Shown one piece after another: positions 50,249 to 59,536 of a DNA stretch of 64,000 bases; within the stretch, counting starts at the first letter, position 1, and each line of letters opens with the position of its first letter. Origin of the DNA: CBDDYU01 sp965235655 (GTDB lineage: Bacteria > Pseudomonadota > Alphaproteobacteria > Pelagibacterales > Pelagibacteraceae); assembly GCA_965235655.1 (NCBI GenBank), contig CBDDYU010000001.1:372001-436000 (forward strand), in the 5' to 3' direction. Position numbers and translations under genes: made by a program. The notes under the pieces were generated by a model that saw only the letters and a program-made list of their open reading frames with translations, was not told where the DNA came from and did no database searches.

Positions 50249-52528
50249 TTAGTTTTTAATAGAAATTTTTTTAACTTTTTCTAGTTTACTTATTTGAAAA
50301 TCAAATGTTTTATTCTTAGTATCAATTTTTACTAATCCACCATCTATCAATTTTCCATGAATAATTTCATTAGCTAGTGGTTTTTTTATTTTTTCATCAA
50401 TAACTCTTGATATTGGCCTTGCACCCATAATTTTATCATAACCCAGCTCACAAATTAAATCTGTAGCTTTATCAGAAATTTCGATGGTAATATCTCTAGC
50501 ATTTAATTGAGTTTCAAGCTCCATGATGAATTTACTAACTATTAATTTAATAATTTTTTTATCCAAATTATTAAATCTGATTAAAGAATCTAACCTATTT
50601 CTAAATTCTGGGGTAAACACTTTTTTTATAGTCTCAAAATCATTTTCATTACTTTCCTTTTTATCAAAACCCATTTGATTTTTTTCTAAATCAGTTGCAC
50701 CTGCATTGGTTGTTAAAATTAATATAATATTTCTAAAATCTATTTTTTTTCCATTTTGATCAGTTAATGTTCCATAATCCATTATCTGCAAAAGAATATT
50801 ATAAATATCAGGATGGGCTTTTTCAATTTCATCAATTAACAATACTGCGTGTGGATTTTTTTCTACCGACTCAGATAACTGACCTCCCTGATCAAAACCA
50901 ACATATCCTGGAGGTGCTCCAATTAACTTTGATATTGTGTGTCTTTCAGAATATTCTGACATGTCAAATCGCAATAACTCAACTCCGAGTATTTTAGCTA
51001 GCTGTTTTGCAAGTTCTGTTTTTCCAACTCCTGTTGGCCCACTAAATAAATAATTTCCAATAGTTTTATTTGTATCCCGTAGTCCTGATCTTGATAATTT
51101 GATTGAATTTGCTAAAGCCTCTATTGCATGATCCTGTCCATAAATTAATCTTTTTAAATTTTTATCAATATCCTTTAAATAATTTCTGTCATTTAAAGTA
51201 ATATTTTTTTCTGGAATTTTAGTCATTTTAGATACAATTTTTTCTACATCCTCTTCTAGTAAGATATCTTTTTTTTGATCTGCTGTTTTTAACGATTCAC
51301 TCGAACCAAGTTCGTCGATAATATCAATTGATTTATCTGGTAATCTTTTATTGCCAATGTATTTATAAGACAAATCTACTGAAGCTCTAATAGCTTCATC
51401 AGAATATTTAACTTTATGAAAATCTTCATATTTACTTCTCAAACCAAACATAATTTTATAAGTTTCTTCTACGCTCGGTTCTAAAATATCAATTTTTTGA
51501 AATCTTCTTTGTAAAGCCCGATCCTTTTCAAAAAATTGCCTATATTCAGAAAATGTGGTTGAACCGATGCACCTTATTTGCCCAGATTGCAGCGCTGGTT
51601 TCAACATATTGGCTGCATCCATGGAGTTCCCAGATGTGGCCCCCGTTCCAACTAAAGTATGTATTTCATCAATAAATAAAATATATTTTGAATTTTTTTC
51701 AATTTCATTAATTATTGATTTTAGTCTTTCTTCAAAATCACCTCTGTATCTAGTGCCCGCTATCAACACACCCATATCTAAAGAATAAATTACATTTCCT
51801 TTCAAAACGTCAGGCACCTCATTTCGGTAAATTTTATTTGCCAAACCTTCAACAATTGCAGTTTTCCCAACACCAGGATCTCCAACTAATAAAGGGTTAT
51901 TTTTTGTTCTACGACAAAGAACTTGGGTCATTCTCTCTATTTCGCTTATTCTACCAATCAAAGTATCAATTTTATTCTTCTCAGCTTTTTTAATTAAATT
52001 TACACAGTAGGCATCAAGCGGTGAGGTTTTGTTTGGAGATGTTGTTTTGGCATTATCCGTTAAATTGTCAGTATAACTAAAATTATCTATTTTTGTAATT
52101 CCATGAGATATAAAATTAACAACATCGTATCTTGTAACTTCCTGTTCTTGTAAAAAATATGTAGCGTGACTCTCTCTTTCTGCAAATAATGAGACTAATA
52201 TATTAGCACCAGTAACTTCACTTTTTCCAGATGATTGAACATGCACAATAGATCTTTGGATAACCCTTTGAAAACCTGAAGTTGGCTGTGGATCAGAATT
52301 TTTTTCAGAATTAATTATATTATCCAGTTCATTGTCTATGTAATACTCTAAATTTTCTTTAAGCAAATCAGTATCTACACTGCAAGCTTTCATTACATTT
52401 TGAGCATCCTCCTCATCAACTAAAGCTAACAACAAATGTTCCAGTGTAACATATTGATGTTTTTTTTCAGTGGCTACTTGAAAAGCTTTTGCAATAGCTT
52501 TCTCTAACGACTTCGTAAATGTTGCCAT
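50249..52528 (-). CDS. clpA: ATP-dependent Clp protease ATP-binding subunit ClpA
   Basis: Unfoldase of the ClpAP protease. The 759 residues comprise an N domain (about 1-145, EHLLLALVDEEDAQNVM), a first AAA+ module (Walker A GDPGVGKTAIVEG near 213), and a second (GPTGVGKTELAKQLA). The inter-module region has no long coiled-coil, so it is ClpA, not ClpB. The 1-base overlap with clpS (TAATG) is the normal clpS-clpA pair. Confidence 0.96.
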   Translation of the reverse strand: MATFTKSLEKAIAKAFQVATEKKHQYVTLEHLLLALVDEEDAQNVMKACSVDTDLLKENLEYYIDNELDNIINSEKNSDPQPTSGFQRVIQRSIVHVQSSGKSEVTGANILVSLFAERESHATYFLQEQEVTRYDVVNFISHGITKIDNFSYTDNLTDNAKTTSPNKTSPLDAYCVNLIKKAEKNKIDTLIGRISEIERMTQVLCRRTKNNPLLVGDPGVGKTAIVEGLANKIYRNEVPDVLKGNVIYSLDMGVLIAGTRYRGDFEERLKSIINEIEKNSKYILFIDEIHTLVGTGATSGNSMDAANMLKPALQSGQIRCIGSTTFSEYRQFFEKDRALQRRFQKIDILEPSVEETYKIMFGLRSKYEDFHKVKYSDEAIRASVDLSYKYIGNKRLPDKSIDIIDELGSSESLKTADQKKDILLEEDVEKIVSKMTKIPEKNITLNDRNYLKDIDKNLKRLIYGQDHAIEALANSIKLSRSGLRDTNKTIGNYLFSGPTGVGKTELAKQLAKILGVELLRFDMSEYSERHTISKLIGAPPGYVGFDQGGQLSESVEKNPHAVLLIDEIEKAHPDIYNILLQIMDYGTLTDQNGKKIDFRNIILILTTNAGATDLEKNQMGFDKKESNENDFETIKKVFTPEFRNRLDSLIRFNNLDKKIIKLIVSKFIMELETQLNARDITIEISDKATDLICELGYDKIMGARPISRVIDEKIKKPLANEIIHGKLIDGGLVKIDTKNKTFDFQISKLEKVKKISIKN

Positions 52529-52833
52529 TATTTAATTCTCATAATTGATTGCAAGGGAAAACCATTTGATCTCGAGTAATTATTGACTTGATTAGTTAAA
52601 GTTTGAGCAATATCTAATGTATACGTTCCGCAAATTGCCGATCCTTCATTGTGAATTTTTAACATAACAGTTGTAGATTTACTTTTGGACATTTTAAAAA
52701 ACATAATTAAAACTTTAACAACAAATTCCATAGTTGTAAAATCATCATTTAAAAGAATCACATTATAAAAAAGTGGTTTTTTTAATTTAGTTGATAGATG
52801 TTTTTTTCTTGATTTAACAAGATCTTTAGACAT
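52528..52833 (-). CDS. clpS: ClpS adaptor of the ClpAP protease
   Basis: Delivers N-degron substrates to ClpA. I start at the ATG at 52833 (101 residues); a frame start at 52848 would use TTG and overlap ugd by 23 bases. YNVILLNDDFTTMEFVVKVL is the adaptor signature, and SAICGTYTLDIAQTL the other half. The leucine-binding pocket residues are there. The chosen start still overlaps the end of ugd by 8 bases. Confidence 0.94.
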   Translation of the reverse strand: MSKDLVKSRKKHLSTKLKKPLFYNVILLNDDFTTMEFVVKVLIMFFKMSKSKSTTVMLKIHNEGSAICGTYTLDIAQTLTNQVNNYSRSNGFPLQSIMRIK

Positions 52834-54136
52834 TTTGTGGTCTGCCAATAGAGAAATATTTTATTTTTTTATTTATAAAATCATCAGGATGATATAAATT
52901 TCTCAAATCAAAAATAATAATTTTTTCTTTTTTTCTAAATTTATCAAATTGTAGAGATTTAAATTCATCCCACTCTGTATGAATTACGACCAGATCTGAA
53001 TTTTTAATGACTGAATCAATATTGTTATAAAATAATATTGATTTATTTTTTTCAAAAATATCTTTACGACCTGTTGGATCGTAATAATTTATCTTACATT
53101 TTTTGTTAATTAATTTTGGAATAATAGAAAGACAAGATGAGTCTCGCATATCGTCAGTATTAGCTTTAAATGTAACTCCTAAAAAACCAATTTTTTTTCC
53201 TTTTGGTTTTTTAATTATTTTTAAAATTTTATTAGCAATTAAGTTACTTCTTGCATCATTAGAATGAATTACACTTTTAACAACATTTAAATTAACATTA
53301 TATTTTTCTGCAGTTTTGACCAACGCTTTGGTGTCTTTGGGAAAACAAGAGCCGCCATAAGCTGGTCCAGCTCTTAAAAACCTAGATCCAATTCTTGCAT
53401 CTGTTCCAATTCCAATTGCAACATCTTCCACATTAATATCAGATTTTTCGCATAGGTTTGCTATTTCATTAATAAAAGTAATTTTAGTTGCCAAGAAAGC
53501 ATTGGCTGCATACTTAATTAATTCCGCTGCCCTTCTTTTAACAACAATAAACTTGCCACCTTTCTTAATAATAGGCTCATACAATTTGGTCATTATAGGA
53601 GTAACTTTGTTTACATTGTTAGTTCCAATAACTACGCGGTCAGGATATTTAAAATCTCTAATTGCCTCTCCCTCTCTCAAAAATTCAGGATTAGAAACAA
53701 CATCAAACAAATTTTTCTTATTTTTCTTTGATAATATTTTTTCAATCTCGTCACCAGTACCTAAAGGAACTGTAGATTTTGTAATTATAATTTTATGTTT
53801 GTTTAAGTTGTTGGAAATAGTTTTTGCAACAGAAAATACACTGGAAAGATCAGCTGAATTACCATCTTTAGATGGTGGTGTGCCTACCGCTATAAATATA
53901 ATATCAGATTTTTTAATAGCTTCATTTATATCAGTTGTAAAAATTAATCTTTTAGAATTAAAATTTCTTATGACTAATTCTTCGAGACCAGGTTCGTAAA
54001 TAGGAATAATACCTTTTTCCAAGTTTGATATTTTTTTTTTATCATTATCAACGCAATAAACTGTGTTTCCAAAATCAGAAAATAATACTCCAGAAACTAA
54101 GCCGACATACCCTGTGCCTACAAAACAAATATTCAT
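52826..54136 (-). CDS. ugd: UDP-glucose 6-dehydrogenase
   Basis: Oxidises UDP-glucose to UDP-glucuronate for surface polysaccharides or glycolipids. The 436-residue protein starts with the NAD site FVGTGYVGLVSGVLFSDFG and has IAVGTPPSKDG, SNPEFLREGEAI, and GSCFPKDTKALV with the catalytic cysteine. FLGVTFKANTDDMRDSSCL is also diagnostic. It shares a base with galU's stop codon (TAATG), making a galU-ugd module. Confidence 0.94.
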   Translation of the reverse strand: MNICFVGTGYVGLVSGVLFSDFGNTVYCVDNDKKKISNLEKGIIPIYEPGLEELVIRNFNSKRLIFTTDINEAIKKSDIIFIAVGTPPSKDGNSADLSSVFSVAKTISNNLNKHKIIITKSTVPLGTGDEIEKILSKKNKKNLFDVVSNPEFLREGEAIRDFKYPDRVVIGTNNVNKVTPIMTKLYEPIIKKGGKFIVVKRRAAELIKYAANAFLATKITFINEIANLCEKSDINVEDVAIGIGTDARIGSRFLRAGPAYGGSCFPKDTKALVKTAEKYNVNLNVVKSVIHSNDARSNLIANKILKIIKKPKGKKIGFLGVTFKANTDDMRDSSCLSIIPKLINKKCKINYYDPTGRKDIFEKNKSILFYNNIDSVIKNSDLVVIHTEWDEFKSLQFDKFRKKEKIIIFDLRNLYHPDDFINKKIKYFSIGRPQNV

Positions 54137-54942
54137 TAATTTTTACCTACTTCATTGAAAGATTTAATATAACCATCTAAAGTTCCACAATCTAGGTATT
54201 TTCCTTTAAAAATACATCCGGTAAATTTCTCATTACTTATTAATAAATTTTGCATTGCATCTGTAATCTGTATCTCTCCTAGTTTTCCTTTAGTTTTGCT
54301 AGCAAGAGATTTAAAAATTTTTTTACTAAGTATGTATCTTCCAATAATAGCATAATTAGATGGTGAGGTTTGAATGGTGGGTTTTTCAACAAATTGATTA
54401 ATCTTTAAATGATTTCTATTTTTAGCTGAATAGCCGACTATGCCATATCTATTCACATCCCTGTCGGACACTTTTTTTATAGCAACAACTGAAGATTTGT
54501 ATTTATAATGAGCTGTGATTAATTCTTTTGAACAGTTGCTATTAATGATTACATCATCTGGCAAAACTAACAAAAAATGACTTGATGTAATTTTATTTTT
54601 ACAGGTATTTACGGCATCTCCTAAACCAAGTGGCTTATTCTGAAATACAAATTTAATCTTTTTTTTATATTTTTTTAAAATATTTAACTGCTGCAACGCT
54701 TTTTTATTTTTAAATATTTTTTTTTCAAATTCTTTATCACTTTCAAAATAATCTTTAATAATTTTTTTTCTATCTGAAATAATCAAAAAAATTTCTTTAA
54801 TTCCAGCACTTAAACATTCTGATAAAATTCTTTCTAAAATTGAAACTTTGCCCAAGGGCCACATTTCTTTTGGAAAAGATTTTGTAAGTGGTAATAATCT
54901 TGTTCCTAAACCTGCGAGTGGTATAATTGCTTGATTAATCAT
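54136..54942 (-). CDS. galU: UTP-glucose-1-phosphate uridylyltransferase
   Basis: Makes UDP-glucose from UTP and glucose 1-phosphate. The 268-residue protein is slightly short for GalU. The nucleotide-binding start is IPLAGLGTRLLPLTKSFPKEMWP. DDVIINSN, QFVEKPTIQT and KGKLGEIQITDAM match the family. The segment after PKEM is divergent (WPLGKVSILERIL rather than LPIVDKPxI), so a related nucleotidyltransferase specificity cannot be excluded. Neighbouring ugd uses the product, which supports the call. Confidence 0.88.
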   Translation of the reverse strand: MINQAIIPLAGLGTRLLPLTKSFPKEMWPLGKVSILERILSECLSAGIKEIFLIISDRKKIIKDYFESDKEFEKKIFKNKKALQQLNILKKYKKKIKFVFQNKPLGLGDAVNTCKNKITSSHFLLVLPDDVIINSNCSKELITAHYKYKSSVVAIKKVSDRDVNRYGIVGYSAKNRNHLKINQFVEKPTIQTSPSNYAIIGRYILSKKIFKSLASKTKGKLGEIQITDAMQNLLISNEKFTGCIFKGKYLDCGTLDGYIKSFNEVGKN

Positions 54943-54966
54943 TATTTAATTATGAAAATGTATTAA

Positions 54967-55773
54967 ATGAAAATAGTAAAAAAATCTAACATAATTAACA
55001 AAATTACTCATAATCTAAAGAATATTGGGTTCGTTCCTACAATGGGAGCCTTGCACGAGGGTCATACCTCTTTAATAAAATTAAGCAAAAAAAAAACTAA
55101 TAAGACGATTGTAAGTATTTTTGTAAATCCTAAACAATTCAATAAAAAGAAGGATTACAATACATATCCTAACAAAATAAAACAGGATCTGGCACTTTGT
55201 AAAAAACTAAAAGTAGACTATGTTTTTTTACCAAATATTAAGGAGGTTTATAACTGGAATTCTTCAATTTCAAAGCAACCTAAAATTAAAAATATTATGG
55301 AAGAAAAATTTAGAAAAGGACACTTTGATGGAGTATTAAAAGTTATGTCTCAATTATTATCAATTGTTAATTGCACAAAAGTTTTCATGGGTAAAAAAGA
55401 TTACCAACAATTAATATTGATTAAAGAGCTTATAAAATTAAATAAACTTAAAACAAAATTAGTTGAATGTAAGACTGTAAGAATTAAAAATGGAGCCGCT
55501 CTTTCTTCTAGAAATTTACTTCTAGAATCTCATGAAATACATTTAATGGGTAAAGTAGCTAAAATACTTAAGAATTATAAAAAACAATTAAAAAAAGTAA
55601 GATTTAATTCGAATTTTATTAAAAATAAAATTTATAATCTTGGTATTAAAAATATTGATTATGTGGAGTTAATTAAATTAAATACTTTGTCAAAAGTTAA
55701 AAAAATTTCAAACAAAACAAATATATTTATTGCCTACTATATTAGAAATATTCGTTTAATAGATAATATCTAA
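54967..55773 (+). CDS. panC: Pantothenate synthetase
   Basis: Joins pantoate and beta-alanine with ATP to form pantothenate, the CoA precursor. The 268-residue protein has FVPTMGALHEGHTSLI with the HIGH-like motif, IFVNPKQFNKKKDYNTYP, and GAALSSRNLLL with the SxSRN loop. FDGVLKVMSQLLSIV is also conserved. panB and panD are not nearby. It converges on mgtE with a 4-base overlap of stop regions. Confidence 0.93.
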   Translation: MKIVKKSNIINKITHNLKNIGFVPTMGALHEGHTSLIKLSKKKTNKTIVSIFVNPKQFNKKKDYNTYPNKIKQDLALCKKLKVDYVFLPNIKEVYNWNSSISKQPKIKNIMEEKFRKGHFDGVLKVMSQLLSIVNCTKVFMGKKDYQQLILIKELIKLNKLKTKLVECKTVRIKNGAALSSRNLLLESHEIHLMGKVAKILKNYKKQLKKVRFNSNFIKNKIYNLGIKNIDYVELIKLNTLSKVKKISNKTNIFIAYYIRNIRLIDNI

Positions 55774-57152
55774 ATTTGTAATATATAGCTTGCCAATCCT
55801 AAAAAGGATAAAAATCCAAAAACATCCGTAATAGTAGTTACAAAAACACTTGAAGATATTGCTGGATCAATTTTAAACTTATTGAGGATAACTGGAATAA
55901 AAATCCCAAAAAAACCTGCAGCAGTCATATTTATTATCATCGCAACAGCAATTAATAAGGATAAATGATAATCCTTAAACCAAACAAAAATAGCAAGCCC
56001 AGTTATTACTGCAAAAATTAAACCATTATAAAAACCAACTAAAAATTCTTTCGATACAATTTTATTTACATTACTTGAAATAAGCTCTTTTGTTGCAAGC
56101 AACCTAACAGTAACTGTGAGCGTTTGAGTTCCGGCATTCCCACCCATGGATGCAACTATAGGCATCAATATTGCCAGTGCTACAACTTTTTCAATACTAG
56201 CATTAAATAAACTTATAACTGTTGATGCCAAAATTGCGGTAAGTAAATTTATAGTAAGCCAAATAAACCTTTTTTTTGTAATACTAAAAGCGCTGTCCGA
56301 TATTTCTTCATCACTAACTCCAGCAAGACGCAAAGTATCTTCTTCGGCTTCTTCTTTAATTACTGTTACAATGTCATCAACAGTAATCATACCAATTAAT
56401 TTTTGATTTTGATCGACAACACCTGCAGAAAATAAATTATATTGTTCAAAGTTATAAGCCACTTGTTCTTGATCCATTTCAGCAGGTATTAAAAACTTAT
56501 TGTTTTTCATAATAGAATTCATTTTTACATCTCTAGGAGTTCTCAAAACTCTTGATGATGGTACGGATCCAATAGGTATATTGAGTTGATTAATAATAAA
56601 TATTTCTAAGAATTCTTTAGGTAATTCGGAAGTTTCACGCAAGTAATCAATTGTTTGTCCAACCGTCCAATCTTCTGGAACAGCAGCAAATTCTCTTTGC
56701 ATAATCCTTGCTGCTGAATTTTCAGGATAAGTACTTAATGTTTCCTCAAATAAATTTTTGTCTTCAATGGGGATTTTGGTAAGAACTTTTTCTTTTTTAT
56801 TATCTTCAAGGTTTTCGATAATTTGAAGAGCATTATCAGACTCCAAGCTATTAATAATTTTTACAATTCTGTCAGAAGATATTTTTTCTAAAATTTCTTT
56901 TTGAAGCTCATCAGTTAATTCAACAATGACATGGGGATTAATTTTAAAATTCTCTAAAGCAATTAATTCAAATCTATTTTTTTCAGGTAAATTCGATATT
57001 ACTTCAGCAATATCAGATGGGTGAAGCTTGGATAATAAATCATTAACTGAAAAAAGATCCTTGGCTTCAATTTTATTGATTAACTCCTGAAGAAAAGAAC
57101 TGCTTAAATTAAATTCTATTTTTTTTGTTTTAATTTCACTATTGTTTTCCAT
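55770..57152 (-). CDS. mgtE: Magnesium transporter MgtE
   Basis: Magnesium channel of the inner membrane. The 460 residues comprise a cytoplasmic N domain (about 1-130, DLLSKLHPSDIAEVISNL), a pair of CBS domains (about 135-260, with LIGMITVDDIVTVIKEEAEEDTLR at the end), and five membrane helices (about 290-460) including ALAILMPIVASMGGNAGTQTLT. The acidic residues that sense magnesium lie in the N and CBS domains. It is divergent from lipB by 27 bases. Confidence 0.94.
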   Translation of the reverse strand: MENNSEIKTKKIEFNLSSSFLQELINKIEAKDLFSVNDLLSKLHPSDIAEVISNLPEKNRFELIALENFKINPHVIVELTDELQKEILEKISSDRIVKIINSLESDNALQIIENLEDNKKEKVLTKIPIEDKNLFEETLSTYPENSAARIMQREFAAVPEDWTVGQTIDYLRETSELPKEFLEIFIINQLNIPIGSVPSSRVLRTPRDVKMNSIMKNNKFLIPAEMDQEQVAYNFEQYNLFSAGVVDQNQKLIGMITVDDIVTVIKEEAEEDTLRLAGVSDEEISDSAFSITKKRFIWLTINLLTAILASTVISLFNASIEKVVALAILMPIVASMGGNAGTQTLTVTVRLLATKELISSNVNKIVSKEFLVGFYNGLIFAVITGLAIFVWFKDYHLSLLIAVAMIINMTAAGFFGIFIPVILNKFKIDPAISSSVFVTTITDVFGFLSFLGLASYILQI

Positions 57153-57179
57153 GTCAATAAAAGTATTTTTCCTCTTATA

Positions 57180-57806
57180 ATGAATATTGAAATAAAAATC
57201 AGTAAAAAACCAATTGATTACCAGTCAGCAATTAACTTTTTAGAAAAAAGAGTTCAAGATATTTGCAACCATAAAGCAAAAGAACTTCTTTGGATTCTTG
57301 AACACCAAAATATATACACTTGTGGAATCAGCGGAAAACCTGAAGAACTATTGGAAAAAAATAAAATACCAACAATTCAAACAAATAGAGGTGGAAAATG
57401 GACTTATCACGGGAAAGGACAGAAAATAGTTTATATAGTTTTAAATTTAAATAGTCGGGGAAAAGCAATAAAAAAATTAATTCGTAGTTTAGAGCAATGG
57501 ATCATAGCAGTATTAAATTATTATAAAATTCAGTCATTTGCAGATTCAAAAAATGTTGGAATATGGATTAAAAAAAATAATGAGGAATATAAAATTGCTG
57601 CAATTGGTATTAAAGTTAAAAAATGGATTGCCTATCATGGATTTGCAATCAATTTAGATGTAGATAAAAATTACTACAAAGGGATTATTCCATGCGGAAT
57701 ATCTGATAAAGGAATAATTAATTTTTCTGAATTGCGTACAATACCTAAAGATCAAGATATAAATTCAATTATAATAGAAAAATTTAAAGAAACTTTTAAA
57801 GATTAA
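57180..57806 (+). CDS. lipB: Octanoyl-ACP:protein octanoyltransferase
   Basis: Moves octanoate from ACP to lipoyl domains of 2-oxoacid dehydrogenases. The 208-residue protein has LLWILEHQNIYTCG, NRGGKWTYHGKGQKIVYIVL, and the catalytic pair region IPCGISDKGI with its cysteine near residue 166. GIKVKKWIAYHGFAIN is also typical. Its stop region overlaps the rluC-like gene by 11 bases, tail to tail. Confidence 0.95.
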   Translation: MNIEIKISKKPIDYQSAINFLEKRVQDICNHKAKELLWILEHQNIYTCGISGKPEELLEKNKIPTIQTNRGGKWTYHGKGQKIVYIVLNLNSRGKAIKKLIRSLEQWIIAVLNYYKIQSFADSKNVGIWIKKNNEEYKIAAIGIKVKKWIAYHGFAINLDVDKNYYKGIIPCGISDKGIINFSELRTIPKDQDINSIIIEKFKETFKD

Positions 57807-58689
57807 TTTTTTTTAAAAAATTTTTGAATTCTAAAGGAGGATCTACTTGGTATTTTTTAATTTTATTTTGATATTCAAAAGATAATTGATAACTATGCAG
57901 CATTAAATGGTTTGCTGCACTATTACTAGGTAAAAAATATTTTTCATCGCCAACAATTGGGTGATTTATTTTCAAAAACTGCTGTCTCAACTGATGCTTT
58001 CTACCTGTTATTAAAGATGCCTGGACATAGGAAAAATCTTTATTTTTAGCAATTACAAAAAAATCACTTTCTGCTTTAAATGATTTTATCTTACCTTTTT
58101 CTTTCATAGATAGATTGTGTTCAAGAGTTCCCTCATTATGAGCAATAGATCCATGCAAAATAGCCAAATACTGTTTATTAACAGTTTTATTTTTAAATTG
58201 ATCCGATAAGTTTTGTGCAAAAACTCTATTGCAAGCAAATAAGAGAATGCCAGAAGTTTCTTTGTCGATACGATGAACTAAAAAATATTTTTTTTGTGTA
58301 GAAAATTTATTTAAAATATCAATAATATTTTTTGGAGATTTTGTTCCCGATTGAACAGCGATACTAGATGGTTTGTTCAGGACCATGTAATCATGATTTT
58401 CGAAAATTATATTTTTTTTGATATTTTTAAATTCTTCTAATGTTGCATTGTAAGAGAATTTATCACTATCTTTTTTGCTATCATCATAGAATAAATTAAG
58501 ACTTATTGTGTCCTGCCCTTGTAATCTGTAAGAGCTTTTTATTTTTTTGTTATTAACCTTGATACGACCAGCTCTAATCGATTTTTCTATAAAAGATTGA
58601 GAAAATTTGTGTACTTTAGCTTTTAGCCATCTATCAAGTCTGGTATTAATAAATTCATCTTCGACTTGAAAATCTTCGATAATTTTCAT
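57796..58689 (-). CDS. Pseudouridine synthase, RluC/RluD type
   Basis: Converts uridines to pseudouridine, in 23S rRNA by homology. The 297-residue protein has an N-terminal S4-like domain (TRLDRWLKAKV, RIKVNNKKIKSSY) and the catalytic domain with FLVHRIDKETSGILLFAC, where the aspartate attacks the uridine. LLTGRKHQLRQQF-like text (read here as ITGRKHQLRQQFL) and HPIVGDEKY follow. RluC is the likeliest relative, but RluD cannot be ruled out by eye. It is coupled to crcB by TAATG. Confidence 0.88.
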   Translation of the reverse strand: MKIIEDFQVEDEFINTRLDRWLKAKVHKFSQSFIEKSIRAGRIKVNNKKIKSSYRLQGQDTISLNLFYDDSKKDSDKFSYNATLEEFKNIKKNIIFENHDYMVLNKPSSIAVQSGTKSPKNIIDILNKFSTQKKYFLVHRIDKETSGILLFACNRVFAQNLSDQFKNKTVNKQYLAILHGSIAHNEGTLEHNLSMKEKGKIKSFKAESDFFVIAKNKDFSYVQASLITGRKHQLRQQFLKINHPIVGDEKYFLPSNSAANHLMLHSYQLSFEYQNKIKKYQVDPPLEFKNFLKKINL

Positions 58690-59060
58690 TAAATAAAATT
58701 AGCAAACTTTTGACCTACAATAAAAAAAATTAAGCCACCAATAACTGAAATAAGCAAATAACTTATTGCTTGAAGATATAATGGTTTATTAATTAAGTTG
58801 TATAAATCCATGGAAAAAGTTGAAAAAGTTGTAAATCCTCCTAACAACCCAATAATTATAGCTACTCTTAAATTTTCTCCAACCAAGCCCTTATCAAATA
58901 AACTTATGACTAGACCAATAAAAAAAGATCCTAACAAATTAACGGTGATTGTTCCTATAGGAAAATGGGAATAATAAATTTTTGGTGTTATGTTAAAAAG
59001 AAAATATCTCAATGAACTTCCAGCTGCTCCAAATAAAGCAACTAGTAGATACAACTTCAT
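58689..59060 (-). CDS. crcB: Fluoride channel CrcB/Fluc
   Basis: Small dual-topology membrane channel exporting fluoride. The 123-residue protein has four hydrophobic helices. The conserved motifs GAAGSSLRYF, FPIGTITVNLLGSFFIG and LGGFTTFSTFSMD (with the phenylalanine pair lining the pore) are present. The start shares a base with the rplQ stop (TAATG) and its end with the next gene's start, so it is buried in the ribosomal protein operon's tail. Confidence 0.95.
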   Translation of the reverse strand: MKLYLLVALFGAAGSSLRYFLFNITPKIYYSHFPIGTITVNLLGSFFIGLVISLFDKGLVGENLRVAIIIGLLGGFTTFSTFSMDLYNLINKPLYLQAISYLLISVIGGLIFFIVGQKFANFI

Positions 59061-59533
59061 TATTTTTTAGTTTTTTTAGTATCTTTATTTTCTACTTCAG
59101 TTTTTTTTGTATCCTCTGAAGATTTCGGTTCAGCTTTTTTTTGCGTAGGTCCTGAATCCTGTCCTTTTGCATTAAAATCTTTGTCAACTAATTCTATGAA
59201 TGCAGTTGGAGAATTGTCCCCAAATCTAAAACCAGATCTGACTACTCTACAGTAACCACCATTTCTTTTCTCGTATCTTTTTGACAAAACAGTTGTAAGC
59301 TTAGTTACAGAATTTTTATCTTGTAATTTTGAGAATAGTGTTTTTTTTGCAGCTAACGTATTTTTTTTACCAATTGTAATAACTTTGTCGATGATGGACT
59401 TTAATTCTTTAGCTTTTGGTAAAGTTGTTTGGATTTGTTCATGCTTGATTAATGAATTAACCATATTCTGAAACAAAGCTTTTCTATGCTCTGAAGTTCT
59501 GTTTAACTTTCTATGTCCTAAACCGTGTCTCAT
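59060..59533 (-). CDS. rplQ: 50S ribosomal protein L17
   Basis: Large-subunit protein near the exit tunnel. The 157-residue protein starts MRHGLGHRKLNRTSEHRKAL, the family signature. YCRVVRSGFRFGDNSPTAFIELVD is the conserved C-terminal core. After residue 130 a charged Lys/Glu/Thr-rich tail continues for about 25 residues. It follows rpoA by 3 bases, the universal rpsM-rpsK-rpoA-rplQ order. Confidence 0.96.
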   Translation of the reverse strand: MRHGLGHRKLNRTSEHRKALFQNMVNSLIKHEQIQTTLPKAKELKSIIDKVITIGKKNTLAAKKTLFSKLQDKNSVTKLTTVLSKRYEKRNGGYCRVVRSGFRFGDNSPTAFIELVDKDFNAKGQDSGPTQKKAEPKSSEDTKKTEVENKDTKKTKK

Positions 59534-59536
59534 TGT

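Noticed and set aside
53502..53999. 165-residue antisense ORF on the plus strand
   Set aside because: It is inside ugd, which has all family motifs; no upstream ribosome site or known domain.
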